From an uncultured Acidobacteriaceae bacterium (lineage in GTDB: Bacteria > Acidobacteriota > Terriglobia > Terriglobales > Acidobacteriaceae): a DNA stretch of 64,000 bases. The stretch covers positions 1 through 64,000 of the forward strand of contig CAIKND010000228.1 in NCBI GenBank assembly GCA_903828675.1, written 5' to 3'. Below are positions 44,987 to 53,907 of the stretch, piece after piece. A model generated the notes under the pieces. That model had not been told where the DNA came from, made no database searches, and was given only the letters and a program-made list of their open reading frames with translations. Each line of letters begins with the position of its first letter. Position 1 is the stretch's first letter. A program made the translations under genes and the position numbers.

Positions 44987-45575
44987 GCGAACTGAACCGG
45001 CCGAGCCCCTTGCCGAACAGAACGCCCCGGCTCCACATTCGCTCGAGTCCCTGGAAGAAGGGCGCCCCCCAGGCGCCCACTGCCAGCAGGCTTCCAAATA
45101 GAATGATGGCGTCGATGCTCAACCGGCCGGAACTTGACCAGTAGGCATCCGGTTCCAGATTCAGCCAAAGTGCAAACTCGTCCAGCGTCAGCGCCGCACC
45201 CGCCCCGTAACTCACCGACATTAGCCGGCTGAAGAAAATCGACAAGGGCGAGTGCGACCGCCCCAGATCCATCAGCCACCCGTAGCCCACCAGCAGCAGG
45301 ATCATGATTCCCCATACCAGGTGGTGAATATGCATTCCCCGCACCACCACCCACTGGAAGTGGCCCTGATGGTTCACGATGCGATGGACAAGGACCCGAA
45401 CCCCAATAAATGTAATCAAGAACGAAACCGACGCGATGAACATGCGCCGCCGCGGCCGGTCCGGGATGGTGGAGCGGATCAGGAACCCAAGCCGGGTCAA
45501 CTGCAGCAACACCAGCAGAACTATCACGACCAGGCTGGCAAAGGCCAGTAAAAGCAGCGCTCCAATACCGGGCAT
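44919..45575 (-). CDS. Integral membrane protein of unknown function
   Basis: About 218 residues with five to six hydrophobic segments: GALLLLAFASLVVIVLLVLLQL, MFIASVSFLITFIGVRVLV, HLVWGIMILLLVGYGWLM and AIILFGSLLAVGAWGAPFF. Between them lies the His-rich turn MHIHHLVWG, and then LTLDEFALWLNLEPDAYWS with several acidic residues. The tail is strongly basic. Family not recognised; the HIHH and DE positions could bind a metal. It overlaps the acyl-CoA synthetase tail-to-tail by 68 bases. ATG 45575 is chosen over TTG 45611 because the first helix then starts at once. Confidence 0.7.
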   Translation of the reverse strand: MPGIGALLLLAFASLVVIVLLVLLQLTRLGFLIRSTIPDRPRRRMFIASVSFLITFIGVRVLVHRIVNHQGHFQWVVVRGMHIHHLVWGIMILLLVGYGWLMDLGRSHSPLSIFFSRLMSVSYGAGAALTLDEFALWLNLEPDAYWSSSGRLSIDAIILFGSLLAVGAWGAPFFQGLERMWSRGVLFGKGLGRFSSPMRHVRLLRPRKVRRLPPRIAP

Positions 45576-45794
45576 ATATCTTATTGAACCACTGCCGCCC
45601 GATCTTCCCAACAGGGAAATGCACAGGCGTAAAATCCTCCGGATGCGTGAGCCCGGTCACGATTTTCCTTTACAGCGACGGAGTACACTGGATAAGGCGT
45701 CGAGACCGGCAATTTCTCTGTCCTGGGCGCGGTTTTCAAGCACAGTTTCCGGCCCGGCCACAGCGTCGCGCCAATTCTACGAGGAGATTTTACG

Positions 45795-46829
45795 ATGCGA
45801 GTTGCTTTGTTGACCGGTGGCGGCGATTGCCCCGGATTGAATGCCGTCATCTACGCGGCTGTCAAAAAAGGCATCAACCACTACGGTGACGAGTTCATCG
45901 GCTTCCTGAACGGCTGGCGCGGCGTACTCGACAACAACTTCATCCCCCTTACCCTGGAGAACATTGACGGCATCCAGTTGAAGGGCGGCACCATTCTCCA
46001 CTCCTCGCGCACCAATGTGAAAAAGATCCCTGGTGGCATCGAGAAGGTTCAAGAAGTCCTCAAACTCAACAACATTGATGCCCTTATCGCCCTCGGCGGC
46101 GACGACACCCAGTCCGTCACTCTCTTCCTGAGTGAAAATGGCGTGCCCTCGGTCGGCGTTCCCAAGACTATCGACAACGACATCAGCGGCACCGACGCCA
46201 CTTTCGGTTATGACACAGCCGTGATGATCGCAACTGAGGCCATTGATCGCATCCACACCACCGCCGACTCGCACAACCGCGTCGTCGTCGTTGAAGTGAT
46301 GGGGCGCGACGCCGGCTGGATCGCCATGGCTTCCGGCATCGCCGGTGGAGCACATGTGGTTCTGGTTCCTGAGAAGGAAATCGACATCGATCATGTCTGC
46401 GCCCTGCTCAAGTACAACTACGATCACGGCAAGCACTACGGTGTCGTTGTGGTCGCGGAAGGCTGCCATCTTCCAGAGGTTGGTCAGGTTATTGGTTCCG
46501 CCCAAGTGGACTCCTTCGGCCATGCCCGTCTGTCCGGCATCGGCGAAGCTCTGGCCGAGCTGATCGAAAAGAAGACCGGCTTTGAGACCCGCTCCGTGAA
46601 CCTGGGCCACACCCAGCGCGGCGGCGTGCCCACGGCTTATGACAGGCTGCTAGGCCAGCGTTACGGCCTTCATGCCATCGACATGGTGCACGACAAGAAG
46701 TGGGGCCGCATCGCCGTCCTCAAGGGCACCGACATCACCGACATCACCATCAAGGAAGCGATCGCCACCAATCGCCGCCTTGACCAGCGCTTCTTTGACG
46801 TGATCACCGACCTCGAAGCCAAGGTCTAG
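45795..46829 (+). CDS. Phosphofructokinase, probably pyrophosphate-dependent
   Basis: 344 residues. It begins RVALLTGGGDCPGLNAVI. GGDDT at 101-105 puts Asp at position 104 and PKTIDND puts Lys at 124, numbered as in E. coli PfkA. ATP enzymes have Gly at both positions (GGDGS and PGTIDND); Asp104 plus Lys124 is the pyrophosphate-dependent signature. TADSHNRVVVVEVMGRDAGWIA and NLGHTQRGGVPTAYDR are further family sequences. It interconverts fructose 6-phosphate and fructose 1,6-bisphosphate; the PPi reaction is reversible. GAGGAG lies before the ATG and a terminator follows the stop. Confidence 0.9.
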   Translation: MRVALLTGGGDCPGLNAVIYAAVKKGINHYGDEFIGFLNGWRGVLDNNFIPLTLENIDGIQLKGGTILHSSRTNVKKIPGGIEKVQEVLKLNNIDALIALGGDDTQSVTLFLSENGVPSVGVPKTIDNDISGTDATFGYDTAVMIATEAIDRIHTTADSHNRVVVVEVMGRDAGWIAMASGIAGGAHVVLVPEKEIDIDHVCALLKYNYDHGKHYGVVVVAEGCHLPEVGQVIGSAQVDSFGHARLSGIGEALAELIEKKTGFETRSVNLGHTQRGGVPTAYDRLLGQRYGLHAIDMVHDKKWGRIAVLKGTDITDITIKEAIATNRRLDQRFFDVITDLEAKV

Positions 46830-46855
46830 CCTTTTGTCCTATCGTTCCAAGTAAG

Positions 46856-46886
46856 AAGCCATCCTCCATGCGAGGGTGGCTTTTTG
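46856..46886 (+). terminator. Rho-independent terminator after phosphofructokinase
   Basis: AAGCCATCCTC pairs with GAGGGTGGCTT (one G-U) around a 5-base loop, followed by TTTTGTTTC. Confidence 0.88.
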
Positions 46887-46912
46887 TTTCTCTCATCGCA
46901 TAGAGTTGAGCT

Positions 46913-47380
46913 GTGCTCTACCGCCTATTCCGTCCGGAAGACTTCACTCAGCTTTATGCCATCGAGCAGGCCTGCTTTGAGCCCCCTGTCCGTTTCGGCC
47001 GCCGTTATATGCGCGCACTCATCGATGGCATCAACTCCGCCACGTGGATTGCCGAAGATAACGGGCAGATGGCCGGCTTTGCCATCGCCGACTGGACCCA
47101 GGAAGCAAACCTGACCGTCGCGTACATTCAAACTGTTGAAGTCTCTCCCGGCAAGCGCAACCAGGGTATCGCCTCAGAACTGCTCAACCGCATCGAGACT
47201 TCAGCGCGAGCTGCGCATGCGCAGTTCATTTGGCTTCACGTTGCAGAGCAAAACAGCGCTGCCATCCGCCTGTACGAGGCTCGGGGATTTCTCTCTCAGG
47301 GCAGGGAAGAGAACTACTACGGCTCCAGCCACCACGCACTTATCTATGCCAAACCCCTTGAACGCATTCCAGCCGTTTGA
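46913..47380 (+). CDS. GNAT N-acetyltransferase, RimI-like
   Basis: 155 residues from GTG 46913. The GNAT core is seen in IQTVEVSPGKRNQGIASELLNRIE (acetyl-CoA pyrophosphate loop) and LHVAEQNSAAIRLYEARGFLSQGREENYY, which resembles RimI ribosomal-protein alanine acetyltransferases. The true acceptor is unknown. Only 83 bases follow phosphofructokinase, and a terminator stands between them, so it has its own promoter. Confidence 0.82.
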   Translation: MLYRLFRPEDFTQLYAIEQACFEPPVRFGRRYMRALIDGINSATWIAEDNGQMAGFAIADWTQEANLTVAYIQTVEVSPGKRNQGIASELLNRIETSARAAHAQFIWLHVAEQNSAAIRLYEARGFLSQGREENYYGSSHHALIYAKPLERIPAV

Positions 47381-47416
47381 ATCTCGAAGGAATGAGTTCA
47401 CGCTGGAATAGCAGCT

Positions 47417-49060
47417 CTAGTGAGCTGCTCCGTCGGAGTGCTTGATGAAGGCTGCCACGCGGTCATGGAGCTGTTTGAGGCACTCGTCCCTCACGTAAAC
47501 CATGTGCCCCGACTCATACCAGTCGTATTCAATGTTCTTGGCCAGGGACTGCGGAATGGGCAGATGTTTTTCTTCGTACATGGCTCCAAAAAATGTTGTC
47601 GCCAGGTCGTAGTAGCCGCCATTCAACATGACCCTGAGACGGGGATTCGTCTTCATGGCGTCGGCCAGATCGCTTGAGACGTTCAGGCCGAAGGAGTTGC
47701 CGTTGTGCTTGAAATTCCAGTGGCCGGCTCCCCATACATCGGCGGACGGCAGATAGGTTTGCCCGTCGCCATACTTCAGGTCGCGGCGCACATAGTCATT
47801 AAGCAGAGCGACGTAGGCCGACGAAATCGCCGCGCTTTGCGGATCGTAGTCTGCCTGTTGGCTCAAGGGGTCAATCGTGGGGCCGGAAAAGCGCGTGTCG
47901 TAGCGGCCGATCGTGAGGTCCGCATCATCCTGAAAAGTCTTTTCGAACTCGCCGCCATTCACCCGCAAATTGGCCTTGAGCAGGTAGGCCACAGGCAGGC
48001 CGGTATATTCGTGGAACTTCTCCGCTACCGACTGCTTCTCAGCCGCGGTCAGATCCGTTCCCAGCGCCAGGGCGTGGGAGTAGGGACCGGTCGCGAACTC
48101 TTCCACTTCTTTCAGAAACGGTTCAAGCGCGGGCGGTTGTTGGGGCAATTTCTTGTGATACCAGGCGGTGGCTGCGTAGGTGGGCAGAGCCAATACATAG
48201 GGCAGATCCACGCCGGGGTTTGCACTCGCGCCGTCAATAAACGTGCTGAAGTTAAGGATCTGGGAGAGCAGGATCACACCATTCAAATCGATGGACTTTC
48301 GCTCCTCCAGCATCTTGGCCAACACGGCCGAACGAGTGGTTCCGTAGCTCTCGCCGAAGACGAACTTGGGTGAGTTCCAGCGGCTGTATTTGGCGATAAA
48401 GCGGGCAATAAAACGGGCGAACGCTGCGCCATCCTCATCCACGCCCCAGAATGCTTTTTCGGCATCTTTGCCGACAAGCCGGCCAAAGCCTGTGCCGGGT
48501 GCGTCGATGAAGACCAGGTCGCTTACATCGAGCAGGGAGTTGGCGTTGTCGACGAGATTATACGGAGCAGCCGGCAGGTGCTGGTCGCCGTCCGTGACCA
48601 CGTGTTTGGGGCCCAGAGAACCCATGTGCAGCCAAACCGTCGAACTGCCTGGACCGCCGTTGTAGAAGAACGTGATGGGCCGGTCCTCGGCCTTCGCGTC
48701 TTTCTTGAAGTAGGCGACATAGAACATCTGAGCAACCGGGGCCGCATCCGCTGGCTCCTTGGGCGCCGACAGTGCGAGTTGACTGCCCGGCTGGGGCTTT
48801 CCGTCGGAGCCGAGCTGGGCATCCTGAGCGTCGGTTCCGCCTACGGTGAGAATGCCCGCAATGGCGTTGTACGCAATGTGCTGCCCGCCCGCATTCACCT
48901 CGCCCTGCGTGGTTACGTCGGCTGGAGGGGCGGGTTCGGCGGTCTTCTCCTGAGCCGCCGGCTTTTGAGCGGATTTTGCGTCTTCGGCGCGGACGCTAAC
49001 CGGCAATACCAGCAGGACAGCGGCGAACAAGGCGGCAAACAGTCGAGGTGCTGAATTCAT
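47417..49060 (-). CDS. Secreted serine carboxypeptidase-like peptidase, family S10
   Basis: 547 residues with a signal peptide (residues 1-25, ending VRA) and a Pro/Ala/Lys-rich linker. The oxyanion segment FFYNGGPGSSTVWLHMGSLGP and nucleophile motif FVFGESYGTTR identify a serine carboxypeptidase fold; the histidine is probably in YESGHMVYV near the end. It should act in the periplasm or outside the cell on peptides. GGAG precedes the start codon. Confidence 0.88.
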   Translation of the reverse strand: MNSAPRLFAALFAAVLLVLPVSVRAEDAKSAQKPAAQEKTAEPAPPADVTTQGEVNAGGQHIAYNAIAGILTVGGTDAQDAQLGSDGKPQPGSQLALSAPKEPADAAPVAQMFYVAYFKKDAKAEDRPITFFYNGGPGSSTVWLHMGSLGPKHVVTDGDQHLPAAPYNLVDNANSLLDVSDLVFIDAPGTGFGRLVGKDAEKAFWGVDEDGAAFARFIARFIAKYSRWNSPKFVFGESYGTTRSAVLAKMLEERKSIDLNGVILLSQILNFSTFIDGASANPGVDLPYVLALPTYAATAWYHKKLPQQPPALEPFLKEVEEFATGPYSHALALGTDLTAAEKQSVAEKFHEYTGLPVAYLLKANLRVNGGEFEKTFQDDADLTIGRYDTRFSGPTIDPLSQQADYDPQSAAISSAYVALLNDYVRRDLKYGDGQTYLPSADVWGAGHWNFKHNGNSFGLNVSSDLADAMKTNPRLRVMLNGGYYDLATTFFGAMYEEKHLPIPQSLAKNIEYDWYESGHMVYVRDECLKQLHDRVAAFIKHSDGAAH

Positions 49061-49169
49061 TTCTGGATCTCCAGGGAGGGAATCGAGTTAGAAGCAAGTA
49101 TAGAAGGGAAAACAGGCGGGCTTGGCGCGCCCGCGCATTCTCCCTGTCCTTCGCTTTCGCCTTTTCGCA

Positions 49170-50873
49170 TCAATACCGCCAGCTGGTTAAATCAGCCCCC
49201 GGCGGCGCGGTCATCTTCATCCGCTCCAGAATCTTCGGCAGATACTGCGTGTCGTAGTGCAGTCGGGAATAGGCATTCGGCAGCGTCGGATCACCGTTCC
49301 AGCAGTGCTCCGCCCGCGGCCCGTAAGTGACTTCGCCCCCATAAGGAGGGTTCTTGGTCGAGTTCAGGAAATCCTCCATTCGGTACACCGCGTCGTTCAA
49401 AAAGTACGTATCGTCCGACCCGACGTAGATGTGAATCTTTCCGGCCAGCTCCGGGCCAAGCTTCTCCCAGTCCCGCTCCAGAATCGCTTCCAGATCGTAG
49501 TGCCGGCGCCAGTACTCAGCCACCGAGTGGTCAATCTCGCCCGTCACCTTGTCGAAGATCGGCGCGGGATAGCCATCCGCTCCCACCGGCCCGTAGACCG
49601 CCTGCCAGATGTCGAACTGTTCGCCCGAGCGCCCGTGGTCGCCCAACGCCAACTCGTAGGCATTGTTGTCCTCGGTCGTGATCAGGGTGTGCCCCAGGTA
49701 GTCGCGCATGGCCGGCTGCGGAACCCGCTTGTGTGCGCCCTCAAGGTAAAAGGCGTTCTTGTCGTTGTATAAGTCGATGTTGGTATAGGCGTGATAATCG
49801 ACCGGGTCAGGGCAGGCCGCAAACGCGCCGTTGTAGTGGTCGGGATAGAACACCTGTACGGCCAGCGCCTCCCACCCGCCGGTCGATCCCCCGTAGGTGA
49901 ATCGCGCCCAGCCCTGCCCGATCCCACGAAACTGCTTTTCAATCGCCGGGATCAGCTCGTTCTCAATTGCATCGCCGTAGGGCCCAACGTTCGCCGAGTT
50001 CACGGCGTACGAATCGTCATAGAACGGGTTGGCGTGCTGAATTTTCACAATCAGCACGCGCGGAAACCCCGGCGCAATCCACTGCTGGTAGAACTTATAC
50101 GCTTCCTGCTGCTGAATCAGGTTGTACCCGGCCAGATGAAATCGTTCGCTGTAATCAGGCTTCAAGTCCGGGTCGGGCGGCGTTGTGCGGAAATCGGTAA
50201 ATTCAGACGCAAAATGATCATGGAAGATCATCAGTGGAAACCGCGCATCGGGGTGCTCGTCAAACCCTTCCGGCACCAGCACAATTGCGCTCACAAACAT
50301 CGGCTGGCCCCAGAACTTCGTCAAGGCCGCGCTCTGAATCCGGATGTGCCGCACGTACTTGGTGTCACCCGGCACGATGATGGGCGGAACCACCTCCGTG
50401 AGCGAGACCGCGATCGCCGCGCCGCCAGCTTTCACCGTGATTTTCTGCGGCTTCGAGTAGAGATTACCCGGCGAAATGTTCCAGTGCTGTCCCTCGCCCT
50501 GGTCAGCATGCAGCTTTACGTTCTTGCCGTCGCTGCGATGAAAGGTGGTGTACTTGTTCAGGACTACCTGCAGCGTGTAATCGCCCGGCGGCACGTCATT
50601 AATGCTGCGGACAGGGTAACCCCACGCGCTCGCGTCCACCAGCGCGGCCTGCCCCGGCTTCCAACCGTCCACCGTCAGGCCAAACACCATTTGTGACCTT
50701 GGCGTGTCGTCAATCTGATTTCGCGGCTCATCGCTGGGATCAGTAGACAGAACCAGCAACAGCCGCCCGTCCAGTGCCTGCGCGCTCACTTCTTTGGGAA
50801 ACGTAACGGTGAACGATTGCGCCGCAACCGCAAGAGGACAGAGGAGAAACAGAGCAAATCCTAAGCGCTTCAT
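49170..50873 (-). CDS. Secreted esterase D-like alpha/beta hydrolase
   Basis: 567 residues with a signal peptide (ending AVAAQS). An N-terminal beta-rich region of about 190 residues precedes an esterase domain. FPLMIFHDHFASEF is the oxyanion side, and YGGSTGGWEAL is a GxSxGG nucleophile motif as in the putative esterase/enterochelin esterase family. A candidate histidine is in GPRAEHCWNGDP. Substrate unknown. It lies 48 bases from the dipeptidase start on the same strand; both are secreted hydrolases. Confidence 0.78.
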   Translation of the reverse strand: MKRLGFALFLLCPLAVAAQSFTVTFPKEVSAQALDGRLLLVLSTDPSDEPRNQIDDTPRSQMVFGLTVDGWKPGQAALVDASAWGYPVRSINDVPPGDYTLQVVLNKYTTFHRSDGKNVKLHADQGEGQHWNISPGNLYSKPQKITVKAGGAAIAVSLTEVVPPIIVPGDTKYVRHIRIQSAALTKFWGQPMFVSAIVLVPEGFDEHPDARFPLMIFHDHFASEFTDFRTTPPDPDLKPDYSERFHLAGYNLIQQQEAYKFYQQWIAPGFPRVLIVKIQHANPFYDDSYAVNSANVGPYGDAIENELIPAIEKQFRGIGQGWARFTYGGSTGGWEALAVQVFYPDHYNGAFAACPDPVDYHAYTNIDLYNDKNAFYLEGAHKRVPQPAMRDYLGHTLITTEDNNAYELALGDHGRSGEQFDIWQAVYGPVGADGYPAPIFDKVTGEIDHSVAEYWRRHYDLEAILERDWEKLGPELAGKIHIYVGSDDTYFLNDAVYRMEDFLNSTKNPPYGGEVTYGPRAEHCWNGDPTLPNAYSRLHYDTQYLPKILERMKMTAPPGADLTSWRY

Positions 50874-50921
50874 AGAGCCAACTATATAACCCCAGGAGTA
50901 GCCAGGTGAACTCCGCGCCCT

Positions 50922-52280
50922 CTACTTATCGAAAGGCTGCCTCTCGATAATTCGTGGCCGATTCTCCGCCTGCAACTGCTTTGAGACCGCCTCGACCTCC
51001 CGGAACACCCTGAGCAGATTTCCGCCTAGAATTTTTCTGCAATCCTCGGCTGAGTAGCCCCGCTCGATCAGCGCCGCCGTGATCTTCGGCAGGTCGGCAG
51101 GCGAGTCCATTCCCTCAGGCAACTGCCCCATGACTCCGTCGAAATCCGATCCGAGCCCTACGTGGTCCACCCCCGCCACTTTGGCAATGTGGTCGATGTG
51201 GTCGATGAGTACGGAAAGCGGCGGCCGCGGAATCCGGTCCGCCATTTCCTTCTGCAACTTCTCAATTTCCGCGGGAGCCGCCTCGCGTCCCTCGGCCTTC
51301 GCCTTGGCCTTCAGCGACTCGACCGCCTTCTTGGTCTCAGGCTCCATCGCCTTCAGCGCATCCCGGTACGGCTGCGAGATGAAACCGGAGAAGAAATTCA
51401 CCTGCACCACGCCGCCCTTCGATTCCGGGCCACCGGAGTTCACAACCGCCCGCAGCATATCGTCGGTCATATTCCGCGGCGAATCACACAGCGCCCGCGC
51501 CGCGGAATGCGACGCAATCACCGGAGCCCGCGAAATGATCAGCGTCCGGATAAATGTCCGGTCCGACACGTGCGACACGTCCACCATCATGCCCAGGCGG
51601 TTCATCTCGTACACCACGTCTTTGCCGAACTCGTTCAGGCCTTCCTTGGTGTGCGTCACGGTCTTGTCGTCGATATCGCCTGAGCTGTCCGCCCAGCCGT
51701 TCGAGTTGGCCCAGGTCAGTGTCATGTAGCGCACGCCGAGCGCGTAGTACTGCCGCAGCAGGCCCAGAGAATCCTCAATGGAGTGACCGCCCTCAATGCC
51801 CATCAGCGCAGCCAGCTTATGCTCGCGGCGGGCCCGCTCGATTCCGGCGGCGGAGGTTACCAGTTCCATCTCGCCTGGGTGCTTTGCCACCTGTTGCTTT
51901 ACAGCGTCAATCAGCTCCAGTGTCCGCCGCGCATAGTGGCCCTTTTGCGACTCCGGCTCTACCCAGATGGAGAAGAATTCCGCGCCCAGGTTACCTTTGC
52001 GCGCCGTCTCCAAGTTGAAATTTCCGCCTTTCAGGGGGTCGCTCAGGTCGAAGTTCTCGTCCAGAAAGCGCTGCGGCGTATCGGCATGCGTATCGATCAC
52101 AATCGCCGACTGCTGCACGGCGGCGGCATTGAGCTTGGGGGTCATGGGGTGTGCGGCCTTTGTTGGTGTTTGGGCGCTCGCCGGCGCCGGCACAGTTGTT
52201 AAGGCGAACAACGTCGCCACGCTTAGAATCAGCACGGCCAGAGCGGCAAAATGCGGGAAATTGGAATCACGTTCACACAT
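50922..52280 (-). CDS. Membrane dipeptidase, family M19
   Basis: 452 residues, with an N-terminal hydrophobic segment (ALAVLILSVATLFALTTV) that acts as a signal or anchor. The metal ligands of renal-dipeptidase-like enzymes are present: VIDTHADTP, MGIEGGHS, MVDVSHVSDRTF, IASHSAARAL, and HVGLGSDFDGV. It cleaves dipeptides, possibly including D-amino-acid-containing ones. A Lys/Glu/Ala-rich insertion at about residues 320-360 is unusual for the family. Confidence 0.9.
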   Translation of the reverse strand: MCERDSNFPHFAALAVLILSVATLFALTTVPAPASAQTPTKAAHPMTPKLNAAAVQQSAIVIDTHADTPQRFLDENFDLSDPLKGGNFNLETARKGNLGAEFFSIWVEPESQKGHYARRTLELIDAVKQQVAKHPGEMELVTSAAGIERARREHKLAALMGIEGGHSIEDSLGLLRQYYALGVRYMTLTWANSNGWADSSGDIDDKTVTHTKEGLNEFGKDVVYEMNRLGMMVDVSHVSDRTFIRTLIISRAPVIASHSAARALCDSPRNMTDDMLRAVVNSGGPESKGGVVQVNFFSGFISQPYRDALKAMEPETKKAVESLKAKAKAEGREAAPAEIEKLQKEMADRIPRPPLSVLIDHIDHIAKVAGVDHVGLGSDFDGVMGQLPEGMDSPADLPKITAALIERGYSAEDCRKILGGNLLRVFREVEAVSKQLQAENRPRIIERQPFDK

Positions 52281-52498
52281 GGGATTGGAGACCTCTGATC
52301 AGGCTGACGTCTTGAAGGGGGCGGGCCTCAACCCGCGCGTAAACTCATCAAAAGCAACGTGGACGCTCACTTCAGAGGGAATGCCTGCTTGATGGAAAGC
52401 ACCTGTCCAGAGATTCCCTTGCGATGAGTTTATACCCGTCTTGCGGGAGCCTCTCCGCTACCCTCTCTCCTTTGCTATACTTGTTAGGTTCACCCCGT

Positions 52499-52584
52499 GC
52501 GGAGGTGGCGAAATTGGCAGACGCACTAGCTTGAGGTGCTAGCGCCCAAAAGGCATAGGGGTTCAAGTCCCCTCCTCCGCACCA
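52499..52584 (+). tRNA. tRNA-Leu (GAG)
   Basis: GCGGAGG pairs with CCTCCGC, the anticodon GAG is at 52533-52535, there is a long variable arm, the T-arm has GTTCAAGTC, and CCA is encoded. 86 bases. Its D-arm is identical to the tRNA-Leu fragment at 56739. Confidence 0.97.
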
Positions 52585-52656
52585 ATGACCTTCAGTCCGG
52601 CACGCCGGAAAGCTTCTCACCCGGCCATCCGGGAAGACTTGGAAAGCAGCTTAGAA

Positions 52657-52968
52657 ATGCAGATTCTCTTCTACTTCGTGATCGTTGTCCACGTCATCGT
52701 GTGTTTCTTCCTGATTGGCGTTGTTCTCCTTCAGCAGGGCCGTTCGGCTGATCTGGCCGGCGCCTTCGGTGGTCAGGGTTCGCAGACCGCCTTTGGACCC
52801 CGCGCCGCGGCCAACGTGCTTACCCGCCTCACCACCTGGTCGGCAATCATCTTCATGTGCACCTCGATCGCTCTGGTTGTCCTCTACGTCCGCGCTCAGG
52901 GCACCCACTCCGTTCTGGAAGGCACCAAGGCCGCTCCCATCAGCGCCCCTGCCAAATCCGGCAAGTAG
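52657..52968 (+). CDS. secG: Preprotein translocase subunit SecG
   Basis: 103 residues with two membrane segments (ILFYFVIVVHVIVCFFLIGVVLLQQG and TRLTTWSAIIFMCTSIALVVLYV) and the conserved LLQQGRSADLAGAFGGQGSQTAFG between them. It is part of SecYEG protein export. ATG 52657 is chosen over the frame beginning right after the tRNA. The Ala/Pro/Lys tail is typical. A tRNA-Leu gene directly upstream is a common arrangement. Confidence 0.95.
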   Translation: MQILFYFVIVVHVIVCFFLIGVVLLQQGRSADLAGAFGGQGSQTAFGPRAAANVLTRLTTWSAIIFMCTSIALVVLYVRAQGTHSVLEGTKAAPISAPAKSGK

Positions 52969-52988
52969 TAGAGTCCGATTCGACTCCA

Positions 52989-53017
52989 GGCCGCGGTCCC
53001 TCCGCGGCCATTTCACT
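52989..53017 (+). terminator. Hairpin after secG
   Basis: GGCCGCGG (52989-52996) pairs with CCGCGGCC (53002-53009) across a 5-base loop. The tail ATTTCACTTT is only moderately T-rich. Confidence 0.6.
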
Positions 53018-53164
53018 TTAGGCACAAAGAATCCTGAGTTGAGTCTGGCGTGCACTTTGCGCCAAAAGCGGTCGAAAGGCCTGCGTCTCGGATGCGCCGC
53101 CCACCAACCCCGGCTCAGCCCCTACAATAGAAACTGAAATTTATCTGATCGAGGATCCCAAGCC

Positions 53165-53347
53165 ATGCCCCTCTCCGGAGAAGCTATTCGCCTTATGAAC
53201 TACATCGACGACGTCGCTGTAACCCTGCGCCGCGTCCTCGCCACGATTCCCTCTCTTACCGCCGACGAGCGCGCCCGCGTCGCAGAACATCTGCTCCAGG
53301 CCCGTCCCAACGCTGAAGACGTTGCTCAAGCGCTCTCTGCCAAGTAA
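53165..53347 (+). CDS. Small hypothetical protein
   Basis: 60 residues, mostly helical by composition (NYIDDVAVTLRRVLATIPSLTADERARVAEHLLQARP). GAGG precedes the ATG. It is followed 8 bases later by a dehydrogenase-domain gene on the same strand, suggesting a two-gene unit. No known family. Both genes are oriented like secG but follow a hairpin. Confidence 0.6.
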   Translation: MPLSGEAIRLMNYIDDVAVTLRRVLATIPSLTADERARVAEHLLQARPNAEDVAQALSAK

Positions 53348-53355
53348 CGCCCCCC

Positions 53356-53886
53356 GTGCCCACTGTTGCCATCATCGGAGCAGGCCCTCTAGGCCGCTGG
53401 CTCGCCCTGGCGGCGGCTCGCGCCGGGTTCACGGTCCTGCTTGAGGACGTGATGCCCAACAACCTGCACCACGCGCAGGAAATGATCCGTCAGCAGCTCA
53501 ACCCCGCGTCCCTGCCCGCTGTGAGCTTTGTTTCCACCATCGAGGACGCTGTCCGAAACGCCGATCTCGTCCTCGATTGCGTTCCGGACGAACTCGAGTC
53601 CAAGCTGGAAATTCTGTGGCTGCTGGATCGCATGGCCCCACCACACTGCGTTTTTGCGACGCCCACCACACGACTTTCAATTACTGACCTGGCCAACTGC
53701 ACATACCGTCCTGAGAAGTGCATCGCCATCGCTACCGAAGCCTCCGCGCTGGCCGCCAACCTGAATACGGAGATTCTGCTCAGAACCACTCCCGTTACAG
53801 CCGCAGAAACTACCGCGCTCGTCGGTGATTTTTGGCGTCGGCTAGGCTTCACCCCCAGCTTCGAACCAGAGGCTACGTCCGCTTGA
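53356..53886 (+). CDS. 3-hydroxyacyl-CoA dehydrogenase-like NAD-binding domain protein
   Basis: 176 residues from GTG 53356. The dinucleotide motif is VAIIGAGPLGRWLALAAARAGF; ADLVLDCVPDELESKLEILWLLD and FATPTTRLSITDLA resemble the HAD N-terminal domain. The C-terminal helical domain (about 100 residues) that completes HAD active sites is missing, and the usual catalytic His-Glu region is not evident. It may bind NAD without the normal reaction. It may be a shortened paralogue rather than a pseudogene, since the frame is intact. Confidence 0.7.
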   Translation: MPTVAIIGAGPLGRWLALAAARAGFTVLLEDVMPNNLHHAQEMIRQQLNPASLPAVSFVSTIEDAVRNADLVLDCVPDELESKLEILWLLDRMAPPHCVFATPTTRLSITDLANCTYRPEKCIAIATEASALAANLNTEILLRTTPVTAAETTALVGDFWRRLGFTPSFEPEATSA

Positions 53887-53907
53887 CCTCACACCGCTGA
53901 CATTTTT

